Shown here: piece by piece, positions 34,054 through 45,362 of the stretch | Position numbering within the stretch: position 1 is the stretch's first letter | How the letters are laid out: the number at the start of each line of letters is the position of its first letter | From: Callaeas wilsoni | Lineage: Eukaryota > Chordata > Aves > Passeriformes > Callaeidae | Direction: 5' to 3' | Assembly: GCA_013398955.1 (NCBI GenBank) | Contig: VWPU01011481.1 | Span: 62,001-126,000, forward strand | DNA: 64,000 nucleotides | Position numbers and translations under genes: made by a program | Notes under the pieces: model-generated | The model's input: the letters and a program-made list of their open reading frames with translations, nothing else | Databases searched by the model: none | What the model was told of the DNA's origin: nothing

Positions 34054-35650
34054 GTGAGTTAAGTGAAATTACTAAGTCCATTTCCTACTTCTCCTGTCCT
34101 GAGTCCTGCATGAATGTGAAGACAATGAGCTTTTGTTTATGTGCAGCAGATCTCTAGGGTCTCTTTTTTACCATCTGCACATAGAAGCTCGGTATCAGTC
34201 ATAGGCCAAATGCTTCCTAACTGAGAACATCCTAAGTTTAAGCCCCTGCTCAGGACAATCTTAGGTGTATGGTAGAGGTACCTACTTCCAGTTAAGGTAT
34301 TTAAATCTTTTAAGTCATGCTGTCAAAATTCAAGACAGATGTTTGAAAAACAGCTATCACTGATGTCAAAGACCATTCAGTTGGCATTCTGCTTCTCCCC
34401 ATCGGAGAGCTAAGCATCAATTCAAATCCTGGCAGCTAGAGAGGTACCACGACAACAGCTCTGAACCTAGAATTTGGTAGGGATGAAATCCTCTCTGGTA
34501 TCTTGGGAGAAAGGAAAAAGGGTGTCACATAGGATGAACTGAATTGTTACCGGTCAGTGGGTTTCCTGAAGCAGGGCTTCAGTCAGTCCCACTGGGAGGA
34601 GTTATTCTCCAGGGGAGCAGGTTCAAGTTGCTGTTCCCTTCTGATAAAAATCTTCTGCAGACTGAAGTAGGCAAGACTGCAGTTACTTTAGGAGTGTCCT
34701 TGTCCTCCTTTGCATTGTATTGGTGAGCATGCTCGAGACCAAAGCAAATCACAGAAGCTGGTCTGCAGAAAGTGATCAGAACTGCCTGGGTATATACAGC
34801 AAGGGGTCAGCAGGTGACGGCTGAATGGCTGGGGACAAAGGAAAGCACTGAAAAAACCAGTGTCTTTAAAGGCCATTGCAGACACCCTTGATCATCTCTC
34901 TGTCTATCCAGCTGTGAGATAGGTACTTTGATCTGCTTGGAAACCTGATTTCTGTCCACAGGAACCTTCATCACAAATTCTGCACAGGGCTCAGCAAGTC
35001 CAAGCAGCAAATGTTGGTGCAGAAGGAAGATAGAAAAGGAAATTGTGATGTTATAGGGTAGCACTGCCCGGAAACTCTGACAGCTTATGTACAGCTGCAC
35101 ATAACTGTGTTATAGTCAGGGTCTGAAGAATAAAATATTGCTCTAGGTAAGGTGATAAGGAAAATGAGTTAGAACAGGAAAACATTTCTAGCCCTAGAAA
35201 AGTGCAATTATCTCTCTCAGCTGCACTGGTAAAAGCTCTTAATCTGCTCAAGTGCACCATCCTTTTCTGGGGATGGCAGATGATGCTTTTGGTGTCTTTC
35301 AGGCTATACCTGAAGTGCATTAGATCAATAATCCCTCTGATATACAAATGGAGTCTGAACCTGGGACTATCTGAAGTCTTGCTAGCTAATTCTCTGCTCT
35401 GCTTTGTGGGCAGGCAGGGACTTAGTGGTATTTTTCAATTCATGTGTCTAGTGGTTTTCCGGTCATGATCAGTTATGCAGTAATGTGCTGGGCCACAGGG
35501 ACAGGGATATGTCCAGGACCAATGGTATGTCCAGGAACAGTATTTTGAAAAGTTCTCTGCATCTCATCTTCCCTTCAGCATCCCTTTCCAGCATGCCAGT
35601 GAACCTGTGCTTTAAGGGCCTCTAGAGAAGGAGACTGGGCCCAAACGGTA

Positions 35651-36060
35651 GAATCACAGAATAGTTTGGGTTGGAAGGGACCTTAAAGATCATCCAATTC
35701 CAACCTCCTGCTGTGTACAAAGACACCTTTCACTAAGGCACGTTGGTCTGAGCTCTATCCAGCCTGGCCTTGAACACTTCCAGGGATGGGGCAACAACAA
35801 ATTCTCTGGGCAACCCATGCTAGTACGTTGCCACCTTCACAGGAAAGAATTTTATTCTCATATGTGATCTAGACCTCTTCTCTGTCAGTGCGAAGTCATT
35901 CCCCCTTGTCCTGTCACTACATGCTCTTGTAAAACGTTCTTCTCCATCTTTCTTGTTGGCTCCCTTCAGGTACTGGAAGGTTGCAACTGGGTCACCCCTA
36001 AACCATCTCTTTTCCAGGCTGAACAAAGCCAGTTCTCTCAGTCTTTCCTTGTAGTTCCAT
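35651..36060 (-). mobile_element. CR1 LINE 3' fragment, about 410 bp
   Basis: On the + strand it starts AGAATCACAGAATAGTTTGG and continues GGTTGGAAGGGACCTTAAAG and CCAGGGATGGGGCAACAACA, the reverse complement of an avian CR1 tail. It includes part of the end of the reverse-transcriptase ORF, seen as a degenerate minus-strand frame at 35820-36026. It is 5'-truncated, as usual. The right boundary near 36060 is approximate. Confidence 0.93.
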
Positions 36061-36360
36061 CATGTTCAATGTCTGTGATGGACCTATCTTTCCCAAATTT
36101 ATCTAACTCATTTGTTTGTTGTCACAGCATTCCATAGGAGTGGATTCCACATTTCATTTTTATGTTGAGTAGAAAGATTATAGAGGGGTTTTTTTTTGTT
36201 ATTTTGAATATACTGTCTCTGATTCTCCTTTTTGTATAAAATAATGATTTTTTTTTCCCCACTTTGTGTGTTCTCTGTATCAGTCACAATTTTCTGTGCT
36301 CTGTTACCATGTTTCTTTCAGGCTAGAGTTTCTCTGCTATCATGTGCAGTCCCTTCATGT

Positions 36361-36465
36361 ATCACAGAATTGCAGAATGAGTGAGGTTGGAAGAACATCT
36401 GGCGGTCATTTTCTCCAACCCCTGCTCCAGTGAGGTCACCTAAAGCAAACGGCAGACAATTCTAA
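36361..36465 (-). mobile_element. CR1 LINE 3' fragment, short
   Basis: The + strand reads ATCACAGAATTGCAGAATGA, then GAGGTTGGAAGAACATCTGG and CTCCAACCCCTGCTCCAGTG. This is a diverged CR1 tail of a different subfamily from the one at 35651. The right boundary is approximate. Confidence 0.85.
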
Positions 36466-37534
36466 TGCAATTCTGTGGTGATACAGAGCTGCCTCCTGAA
36501 CTCTCTGCCTGCTAGTACGTGGGAGATTGCTTCAAGCCTCACTATATATAGTTTGTGCTTCTTCAAGAATCATTAGAATCTTTTCATTATTTTTGTTAGA
36601 ATGAGTGCCTCATTGTGCATTAAACAGAATCGCAGCCAAGCGTCCAAGTAAACGTGTCTGGAGGCTTTATCAGGTATAAACCTGCAGGCAAAAGTGAAGA
36701 ACATTAGGCTAGCTATGCCTAAGCATATCCAGACTCCAAGAATGGTCACTCAACTAGTTAAAAGAGTCTGCACTTGCAGAATAGCCTGCCCATGGCATGA
36801 GGCTTTCTTTCATTTGGCAGCTGGTTACACCCATGTGAGTGAGACTTGCACTTCCTCTGAAAAATGTCTCCCTTATGGTCTCTCAAAGCACTTGCAAAAC
36901 TCTTGAGTTCTGAGCCCTACAGTTCTGAGCTGTGATGTTAACTTGGAATAGTATGTTCCAGGCTGGTTTTGTGAGTAACTTCTTTCTTAGATGGCTTTTA
37001 CAACTCTACCCTCTGAGTTCATTAAATGTCCCTATTCTTTAATGCTGCTGCTTTTTTTCTCAGCCCTTTGTTTGGAGCATCTGGTAACACTGCATAAGGC
37101 TGCCCAGAACAGGAAAAGAGAAATTGATAATTGAGGTCTCACACATTTCCCTTCACATGCTTCTCACTGTGCAAAAAAAAGAAAAAACACAGTGCCTGAC
37201 ACATAAGCCAGCAAATGAGTTAGCAGGTTAAAAGAAGCAGTGACAAAATAAAAAAGCTTTCCAAGACACTCCTAGGCTCAACAAACTGGTTGAAGTGCCC
37301 AGAGCTGGTGGGCTCTGCTCCTTGTTCCCAGAGCAAACTTAAGAATTTTGCTTTTTAGCAGCTGAGACATCTCCACTGCATGCCCACAGTGTCCTCCGAA
37401 GCGATGAGCATGCAAAGCCTGACTAGCCTCAGCATCTCGTTCATCAGTTCCAGGTTATTTTCCTGCTCCTGCCCAGTGCTCACTCTGCTCTGGCTTACAA
37501 GGAGTTAAGAGGTGGGATCTGTGTGTAGGAGGAG

Positions 37535-37715
37535 GCCGAGTCCTGCCGCAGACATGCAGGGAGAGGGCGGGTGCTCCCGCTGACTGATGCGGGGAGCGGT
37601 GCCTGCAGCGCGCTTTCTGGACCTCGGGGGAGAAAAAGACTGCGCGTGCCAAAGCCTGGAGTGCAGCACAGCCGTCCCTCGGCTCTCAGTGTGCAGGCCC
37701 GGGCACGGAGCGGGC
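37535..37715. promoter_or_regulatory. CpG-dense patch, candidate promoter or first exon
   Basis: Sixteen CpG dinucleotides in about 180 bases, GC-rich, against a flanking sequence where CpG is rare. It lies 2.4 kb upstream of the ANK1 start codon and 5.7 kb after the KAT6A poly(A) signal. It may be an ANK1 promoter or non-coding first exon. No ANK1 erythroid start peptide was found near it. Orientation and role are inferred. Confidence 0.5.
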
Positions 37716-39855
37716 CTGGATTCTGAAGTCTGACCCTGCTTAAGCCTTGGAACCTAGAAGGCAGGACTCGAGCAAAGGCTCAGACGTCCTTGCTGGTCAT
37801 GCAAGGAGCTCCAGGTGGCCCCTGGCACTGAGCAGTTGGTGCCCAGACTGGTTTCGTGCATCTGGTGGGAAACGAGGCTGCTGCATATAGCAGAACTTGG
37901 TGTCATTCCTGAGTTCCCTGTTTTGAAAAATTAGGCAATTCCACAGAAAAAATTGCAAACTAGCAGAGAGCTGATTTAGGATGCAAAATCCAACATCCGG
38001 GAGTGACGTGCTCCCAGCGTGTTATGGTTAATTTTGACAACTGCCCCGTGTGCCTGTTGTTGAGCAAAGGTAATGTTTCCTCAGCCTCATATGTCCTGCA
38101 AAGGACTCATGTGGAGGAGGCTCAATAAGGGTGATAGTCCAATTGTGCTCCCAGCTCCCTTCTGTCTGTGGAGCATTTTAACTCTGCAGCTTCTATTTAA
38201 TTTTGTAATTTTTTTTTCATGGGTATTGGCAGAACATTGCTATAAAAAGATGTGCAGTTGTATGTAGACTTGAATGTATTGTTTATTGATGTGGCTAAAA
38301 TACACAAAACTAAAGCTGTACTAGGAAACACATTGTACAATTTTATAATTTCCTATTCTTCATATTTTATTAGGATCTTCTCTATATTATCAGTCATCAT
38401 ATTCTTTAAAAACTGTATGATGCGCCAGTCGTCTTTCCTGATTTTAGCACACTCCTTGGTCTATGGGTGAAGCAACAGAACCTGGGGAACTTCAAAGGGA
38501 GATGAAACGAAGGGGAAAAAAATGCAAGAAAACTTACTCTAGCAAAAAAGTGACCTACAGTGTCTGTACAATTAAGTTTGCATCTCAGCTTCTTGCCAGT
38601 CTAAATAACGTCTGACTGTCGGGTAGTTGCTGAGGAATTGACATTAATGCCTGCTTTGCCATCTTTTAACACAAAGGGACCATTACTGCCTAGAATTTGG
38701 GAAGCTGATTCCAGAAAAGTGCAGCATTTGCAGAGCGTCCACCTGTGCAGATAGTTTTCCCATGAGTGCTTTGCCCATGGGTTTGCATCTAGGCAATGTT
38801 TTTTCCAAGGGACAAGAATGGAGCTGATAAAGGCAGGGCTGCTCAGAAGTGCCTGAACAGATAAGCACACTCTGGTGCAGGTGATGGTGTGGTCCCCACT
38901 GAAGAGCCCACCCCAAAAACCCCATCCCGGTTTTATCCTGTCCCACTTACACACTGGTGCAGTGCAGGAGCCAAAGTTACTCCTCCAGGCCTGACCCCTG
39001 GGTTCCAACGTGGAATTGTTTGTGCTTTTGGAAGACAGCTGCAGGTGAAATGTAGCGCTGTGTGTGGAGAAGGGATGGCTGACTCTCTGGGAGCCTTGCC
39101 TAGGTATCCTCTGAGAGGATTTGTGCTCTGGTGACGCCTGGGTGGGCAGGAGCTGGTAGCTTGGGTTTACTTTGCTGCTGCTGTGTAAAGAGCGGACTGA
39201 ACCCTTCATTTCTGTCTGCTGTTCACAGCTAAGATCCCTCCCCTCCTCTTGCTGCTCACTCAGCGGAGAGATGCGAGGAGGAAAGGATGCTGCTAAGCTG
39301 CACTTTGCTCCAGTACTTGGCACGTCCTTTGCAGTATCGGCTGTTTTCTGAGCAGAGATGCTGCCTGCCTCCTAACAGATGCAGCCATTCCCTATTGCTC
39401 TCCTTGAAAGAAGACGGAATCGTAACCCAGAGAGTGAGTGAGTGATGCGGCTGCTGCACGGAGACTGACTGTGAGGAAGAAAATTGGAGAGACTGAAATA
39501 TGTGCCTGCCTCAGCAGCACTGCAGTGGTAAAGCCCCTGACTGAATACATGCAGGTTACTGCTCTTTAAACATTGCTACAGAGAGCTCAGGAGTCGGATG
39601 AAATGCATCAGCCTCTTTTTTCACTGCTTCTCTATTGTCATCATGCATTAATTGCTGGGAGTTATTTTCCTTCCTGTGGCTGATTGCCTGCATCTCTTCT
39701 CATACTGCAGGAGAAACAGTGAGGGAGAGAGCACAGCACCAATCCAGTGTCCTGTCCCACAAGAAGGCTTCTGCATGATGTGCCAGCGCAGTCAGGGGCT
39801 GCTGCAATGGTGCACAGAACCTCTGGAACAGCTGGATTTGGGATTATTAATGTTT

Positions 39856-40075
39856 TATAAAGGTGTCCCAGACTGCATCTAGCAACTACCTGGAGACATT
39901 GGCTGTCCTTTGGGGCTTACCGACTGCTTTCAATTTTCTGCTCATTACTGTTTTCACACTCATCTGGGTCGATAGCATTTGAGTGAGGGGAACGTACTTC
40001 CTTGGCCAGGAATCGGAGGCTGCTGCACAGAAAGTGCAGGTGTGAGCTCTGGAGAGGACTGCAGTCTGACCAGCC
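39856..40075 (+). promoter_or_regulatory. ANK1: Candidate ANK1 core promoter and 5' UTR
   Basis: A TATAAAG box (39856-39862) lies 214 bases before the start codon. A start site would be expected near 39885-39890, giving a 5' UTR of about 190 bases. The start codon sits in GCCATGG with G at -3 and +4, a strong initiation context. Non-coding upstream exons are also possible, and the TATA assignment is by eye only. Confidence 0.45.
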
Positions 40076-40201
40076 ATGGCTCAAGCAGCTAAACAGCTGA
40101 AGAAAATCAAAGACATTGAGGCTCAGGCTCTGCAGGAGCAGAAGGAGAAGGAAGAATCCAATCGCAAGCGCAGGAACCGTTCTCGGGACCGGAAGAAAAA
40201 G
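40076..40201 (+). CDS. ANK1: ANK1 (ankyrin-1) alternative first coding exon
   Basis: 42 codons, starting M-A-Q-A-A-K-Q-L-K-K and ending R-S-R-D-R-K-K-K, in phase 0 before donor GTCAGT at 40202. This is the non-erythroid (neuronal) N-terminus of ankyrin-1, which replaces the short erythroid start and joins the exon opening A-D-A-A-T-S-F-L-R. The paralogous ANK3 N-terminus has a similar opening and basic tail. The product links integral membrane proteins (anion exchanger, ion channels) to spectrin through ankyrin repeats further along. Synteny agrees: in human, ANK1 begins downstream of KAT6A on the same strand. The peptide is very Lys/Arg/Glu-rich and probably helical. The rest of the gene is beyond the window. 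Confidence 0.92.
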
Positions 40202-43200
40202 GTCAGTGCCATTGGGGCGAGGAGCCCTATAGCCAGGTGCCTGTGGTTGTGACAGTGAGTGCTATTTGTGTTTGGAGGGGTTGGAGGGTAGGGAGAGAAT
40301 GACAGAGGGGCAGCCTGGTCCCTGTACAAACCTGTGTGCAGTCAGCACAAGAAACAGTCTGTCGAACAGAGGACAACTTTTGGGACCAGAAATCTGCTGT
40401 TTACCCTGACAGCTTGGAGGGAGCAGGGTGGGGGAGGGAGCACGGATATAAAAAAGCCTAAGGAAGGGGAAAGGGAACTGAGGGTTTTATCAAGGCAGCT
40501 TGATAGACTCACTCAGCCCAGTAACAGATTTGATCTCTAAGATAAAATTGGTTTCTAGCTTCCTTCAGTTTCCCACAATCGCTTTTTGGGTTGAGAGCTA
40601 AGGCACAAGAGACCGTCACCCCTTTCTCTAGTGAAGGACTAGTTTTGATGTCCGCTCCATCCCTTGCTTAATCTGCACCAGAATACTGAAACCAGGGCAT
40701 AGCAGGAGCAGACCCCTAACAGAGAAAGCATGTTTGTGCAGAGGTCTCTGGGTTCTGCTGCTCCTGGGGCCAGGCTATATTTGTGCATGGGATGTGGATC
40801 ATCCTTCCCTGCTGGCAGCAGGTGAGTGGAATCAGGGGCAATGAAGAGATGTCTGTCACTTCTGCTGACACCAGCATGCTGATGCCTGGGATCTGCCAGC
40901 TGTTTTGAGCTGTAGCTCCTCTCTGGAAAGTCACTGCCAGTTTTTTGTTGCTGCCAGCTTCCTGCATGAGTGGGCATGTTGCTAAGATAGCTTTGCTACC
41001 CCTTAAAGACCTCTTGAATCTGAATGTTCTTCTCACAGCAGGGTCTGAGGGTATACGTGCTATGCACCAGTGCAGAAAGGCAGTGAGGAGAGAGGCGAAA
41101 CCAAGGATAATCAAAGATATATCTGATAGGAGGTTGTGATACAGGAATTCTTAGGTGGGCTCCTCCTCTGCCTTTACCCAAAGAGTTGGAGACTTCCATG
41201 TGCCCCTGTGAGCAGGAGCCTCATAACAGAGCTCTGCTGTTGGAGCGTCTTAGTAGCTGGGCCCTGAGAGTACTGAGGAGAGTCTTGCTTTTCTTAAAGC
41301 TAGGCCAGGACAGCCTGGAGAGGTCTGTGTCCACAGAGAGCAGCTCATCAGGGGAGATCAGTGGACACATCAGGACAGATGGGAGGCCTGCAGACAGCAT
41401 CTGGGGAGTTGGATGTAGGGGTCATTCAGCTGCCACATTGTCGTGTCGGATGCCTCCTTCTGCAGTGAGAATAACTGCTTGGTGCCTGCAGGTCCATGGC
41501 TGTTCCCTGCAGGGCCTCTTGTACTGGAAGCTGATGGAGCAGCCCGCCTCTTACATTGCCAAAGGGCTGTAAAGGAGATCTGATGTGCAGAACCACCAAA
41601 TCAGAACATTTTTCTATTGGGCCAGCTGTCTCTTGTTAGCTCCTGCCCCAAAGCCTGTGTCTCTAGTGATAGTGTTTTTCCTGTGCAAGTCTCCTTGAGG
41701 CCAAGCGGAGGCCTACCAGGATACACTGGAATCTCTCATTCTGTTTTGCTGCAGCAGTTGTGTGGGTTTGATTTGGGTTAAGTCGGTGTCTGTTAGTGCC
41801 CTGTGAGCCTGCATGGGGCTTGTGTCATGTCCATGCCAAAGGCCGTTGCACGCACTGTTGGAATGTACTGAAACCACTGTGGTGTCACTGGCTCCTTCTG
41901 TTCCTTTGCCAGTGCCTGCCAGCTATATCTCACTTTGTACACAGAGCGAGGCTCTTTGGGGCAGAGGCTGTTCATTCACTTGATGTTTGTACAGTGCAGG
42001 GTATCAGTGTCTTGATTTCTGGTTGAGCCCACCAAGCACAGCTGCAATGAAAGTTAGTAGAGGCATGGCCTACAATCCAGGGAAGTCCTAGCATGACACA
42101 AAGCAGAGAAGATGGCCAGAGGGAAGGAGGTGATGGCCTCAGAAGAAATTTCTTCTCATCCCATGCCATGCGAGCTGCTGTTATGAGCTCTTATGTCTTC
42201 AATTTAGTATCTGCTAGCATTTCCTGGAAATTTTGTGTGATTGTATGTGTCCCACAAACTGCACGGTTGTATCCTGCAAGAGCCTTATATTCTGTGATAC
42301 TTGAAGGCAGTGAGTTCTGTTATTTCATGCTGTGTTGCCCAAAAACCTTCTCCTTGGACCACGATTGTATTTGTTGCTTTCCAGTTTCCATAGAAATCTC
42401 TTGGGTTTTGTATGAAGTGCATGCAACAATAACCTGATTGACCTTGTACTGTCAATTTTTGTGTTCTATACCTCTTGTTTGTCTCTTGGCATGAGGACAG
42501 TCCAGATGTATAACATTGTCGCTCCTCCAGTATTCCCTGCACCCAACCTTTGTGACTCGAGATGATGGCAGTTGAGCTTTCATTTGACAGGGGCTGCATC
42601 AAGGATTTAAGGAACGGTATCTTGTCACTCATCCATGCTCCCTGTCTAGCCCAGGCATACCTGTGGTTTGGGCAGAGCTGTCACATGAAACAGCCAGGCA
42701 TGTCCTGGAGTGTTCCTGCTCTGTGTGCTCTGCAGAGTGGCTAGAGGTTGTCTCAATCTTAGGATGACCCCAGTGAGCAAGTGTTCAATGGTCCTGTGTG
42801 TTCCCACGTTTAGTGCAAGTGCTGAACTGTGAGGACTTACCTCTGTGGGCTGTGGCATGATGTGTTAGTGACTTCTGATGATGCCCTGCAGACAAGAAGG
42901 TGTGACAGAGAGCAGACGTGCACAAAAGAGAGTGTGAATTAACAGAAGTTCACTGCCATTAGAGAATGTGCCAAGCATCATCTGGGTTGACTTCTTGCTG
43001 TTCTGCTGCAGGATCCTAGCTTCAAATCTCTGTGCACTTTCCTTAGATGGGCAGTTTACAGGGGACCAGAGCTTTTCTGTCATTGCTGCAGGGCTGCATG
43101 TGGAGTTTCTGATGTGGCCATCTGCACTGACAGGGAAGTAGTGATTGACAGGAACGATATCTGTGCTTTGGATGCAGCTCTGTGTCTCTTTTCTGTGGTT

Positions 43201-44679
43201 TTGAGAGGCAGTCATAGTCAAGAACACTTCCTTTCTTTCTCTGCAGATGTGGTAAGGCTACCTTGGCTAGAAGCCTTCACTGGGAAGTCATGCACAGCAC
43301 TTCAAAGACAGTCCTGTCTTTGCCAGGGTCAGTGGGCAGCAGCAAAACATATTGTGGAAAAGTGATGTTCTGACACTGTTTATGAGGCAGCTCTGTAGCT
43401 TGTTATGTGAACACAGTTATCAAGTCCTTTTTGAGTTGCATGTGACTTATGTAGTTATGTATTAAAGACAGAAAATGGACCAAATCCCTTGCCAGGAATT
43501 CTGGAAGCAATGACAGAGCTCACCAAATGGGTTGTTAGAAAGGGCCCAAACTGTCCAACACCCAAACTGAGGCCCAGAGCAATTGGCTTGCCCTTTGTCT
43601 CAAACATACATCTACAAGTGACTTGCAGCTGTGCCAGGTGCACCCACAATCAATGGCTGGTGGCATTGTAACCTGACATGCTTTGACTGAGACTAATAAA
43701 TGAAAGTTAGTATTTCTATGAAAATCTTTCTTCCTACTGAAGTGTACTTATTCTGGTGCTAAATTCAGCCAAATATATAGTCAAGCATAAACAAGGGCAG
43801 ACACCTTCATCTGCCTCTCTACAAAGATGCAGATTCCAGCTATGCTTCTCAGTGGACATACAGGATTCATGGAGCAGGAGGCTGGAACCTCTAAAATGTC
43901 TATGACAAGAGTGCTATGCAGGAAATAGCAAGAGGACTTCAGTAACAGCTGCAGTGCCAATAATGTCCAAAGGACTTGTCAAGTACACATGTGAGAGCAT
44001 ACTCTGTCTGCAGCGTAACTGGGGCTACAGTATTAAATAGCAATCTAACCAAAAGCTTGAAGGGAAATTCTTATGATGATTCCTATCAGTGTTTAAATTA
44101 CTAGTATGAAAGATGCGATACATCCTCTCAGTACACTGAGAGCAAACTTTGCTTGGGCATGTAAAGAACAAATGAACAAGGCTGCCTGAATTTACCACTT
44201 TTCTTAAACTTTTTTTTAAACTTTTTTTTTTCTGGCGGAGGCGTGGCAGGGAAGGTACAATGAGGAACAAACCTCTTTTCTCTTTCTTCTGTCTACTTTC
44301 TTTGTCTTGCAAGTGTTCAAGGGTAAGACAGTCTCTTGTTGTGGATTTGTAGAGCGTCTCCCAGAATGCTTTCTTGAACAGTAAGTAATTCCTAATAAGA
44401 AACTCTCTGCATAGAACTCCTTGGCTTTTTTCTAGTTGATAGTTTCCTGGAAACAGCGTTCAGGCCAGCCTGAGGGCTCATGGATCTCCACAGTACAGTC
44501 TGGCACCCATCCTTAGTGCAGTACTGCTTCTGCATGCTGCAGCAGGAAATGTTTTAGTGCTCAAGATCACACACTGAGATACATCCTGCCAGGAGAGGTT
44601 GGGAGGGTGCTTTGGAGGAGGGAGACAAGAAATTTGTGAGAGTGGGTTTGAATTATGTGGGAAAGCGAGAGCAAGGTGT

Positions 44680-44711
44680 TTCCATTTGGCAGGAGCTCTT
44701 CCATTTGGCAG
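44680..44711 (+). repeat. Short direct repeat, period 19
   Basis: The 13-mer TTCCATTTGGCAG occurs at 44680-44692 and 44699-44711, a small tandem duplication in the ANK1 intron. No function is inferred. Confidence 0.8.
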
Positions 44712-45021
44712 AGGGAGCGCTCTTCCTCCAGCTGGAGTGAAATGGTGGGAAAGAGCTAAGGGAGGACAGAGGATCAAGTGACCCCCTTCCTATAGTCAAG
44801 CATGGGTAACAGATAAACGTGAGCAATTAAATGGCTGATAACAACTGTCAGAAGAAACTCCAAGCTGAGGTGTGTGAGGTGACTGGGGAGAGGCAGCACT
44901 GAGATGATTGAGGTGACGTGGAGGATGCCAATGAGAATGCTTTTCCATGGATGAATTTTTCCATCCTTTGGAAGCTAGGGAAATGTGCTAACTAGAACAA
45001 GTCAGGAAGGGTTTGGACCAA

Positions 45022-45362
45022 TGTGGGCTTCCAAGCAGGGGTTCAGAGATGCAGTGAGGCAGGAGTTAGAGCAAGGAATGAATCATTTATTAAATTTACA
45101 ATACCATTTATATAGTCTAGTTCTATAAAGCAATTGAACAGTGCTTACACTTCTCCTAGGGTGATTGGTCAAAATCTCAGACACCCACTTAGAAATGTTT
45201 TTATCTAATATAATGTACACAAGGTCAAAAGATACCAGATATGAATGCTATTTACAAAAACCCTATCTATTGTTTACATAGCTTACACAGCAAAGGAAAA
45301 GTTCTCACAGAATGAATGCAAGAAGAGAAAATTTCCCTGCTAACAGCATTTCAGCATCCACA
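45022..45362 (-). mobile_element. Solo LTR of an avian endogenous retrovirus, copy B
   Basis: 341 bp, the reverse complement of copy A with about 12 substitutions and no net length change by eye. The ends are TGTGG...CCACA. A perfect 6-bp target duplication GACCAA lies at 45016-45021 and 45363-45368. On the minus strand the CCAAT box (45164-45168), TATA box (45106-45112) and AATAAA (45086-45091) are kept. It is antisense to ANK1. No internal viral sequence was seen. An open frame leaving it at 45312 shares its first codons with a frame at copy A only because both lie in the repeat. Confidence 0.9.

Larger units (their letters stand above)
31799..39855. other. KAT6A-ANK1 intergenic region
   Basis: An 8-kb interval between the KAT6A 3' end and the inferred ANK1 alternative promoter. 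It contains two antisense CR1 tails (35651-36060, 36361-36465), an exon-like block (33954-34053) and a CpG-dense patch (37535-37715). A GATA-type site (AGATAAG) lies near 38860. No open frame is recognisable, and the longest (minus strand, 38601-39323) starts at GTG and matches nothing I know. Confidence 0.75.

Noticed and set aside
38601..39323. Minus-strand open frame of 240 codons between KAT6A and ANK1
   Set aside because: It starts at GTG, has no recognisable domain or homolog, and overlaps the likely ANK1 upstream region. Composition looks like chance read-through of non-coding DNA.
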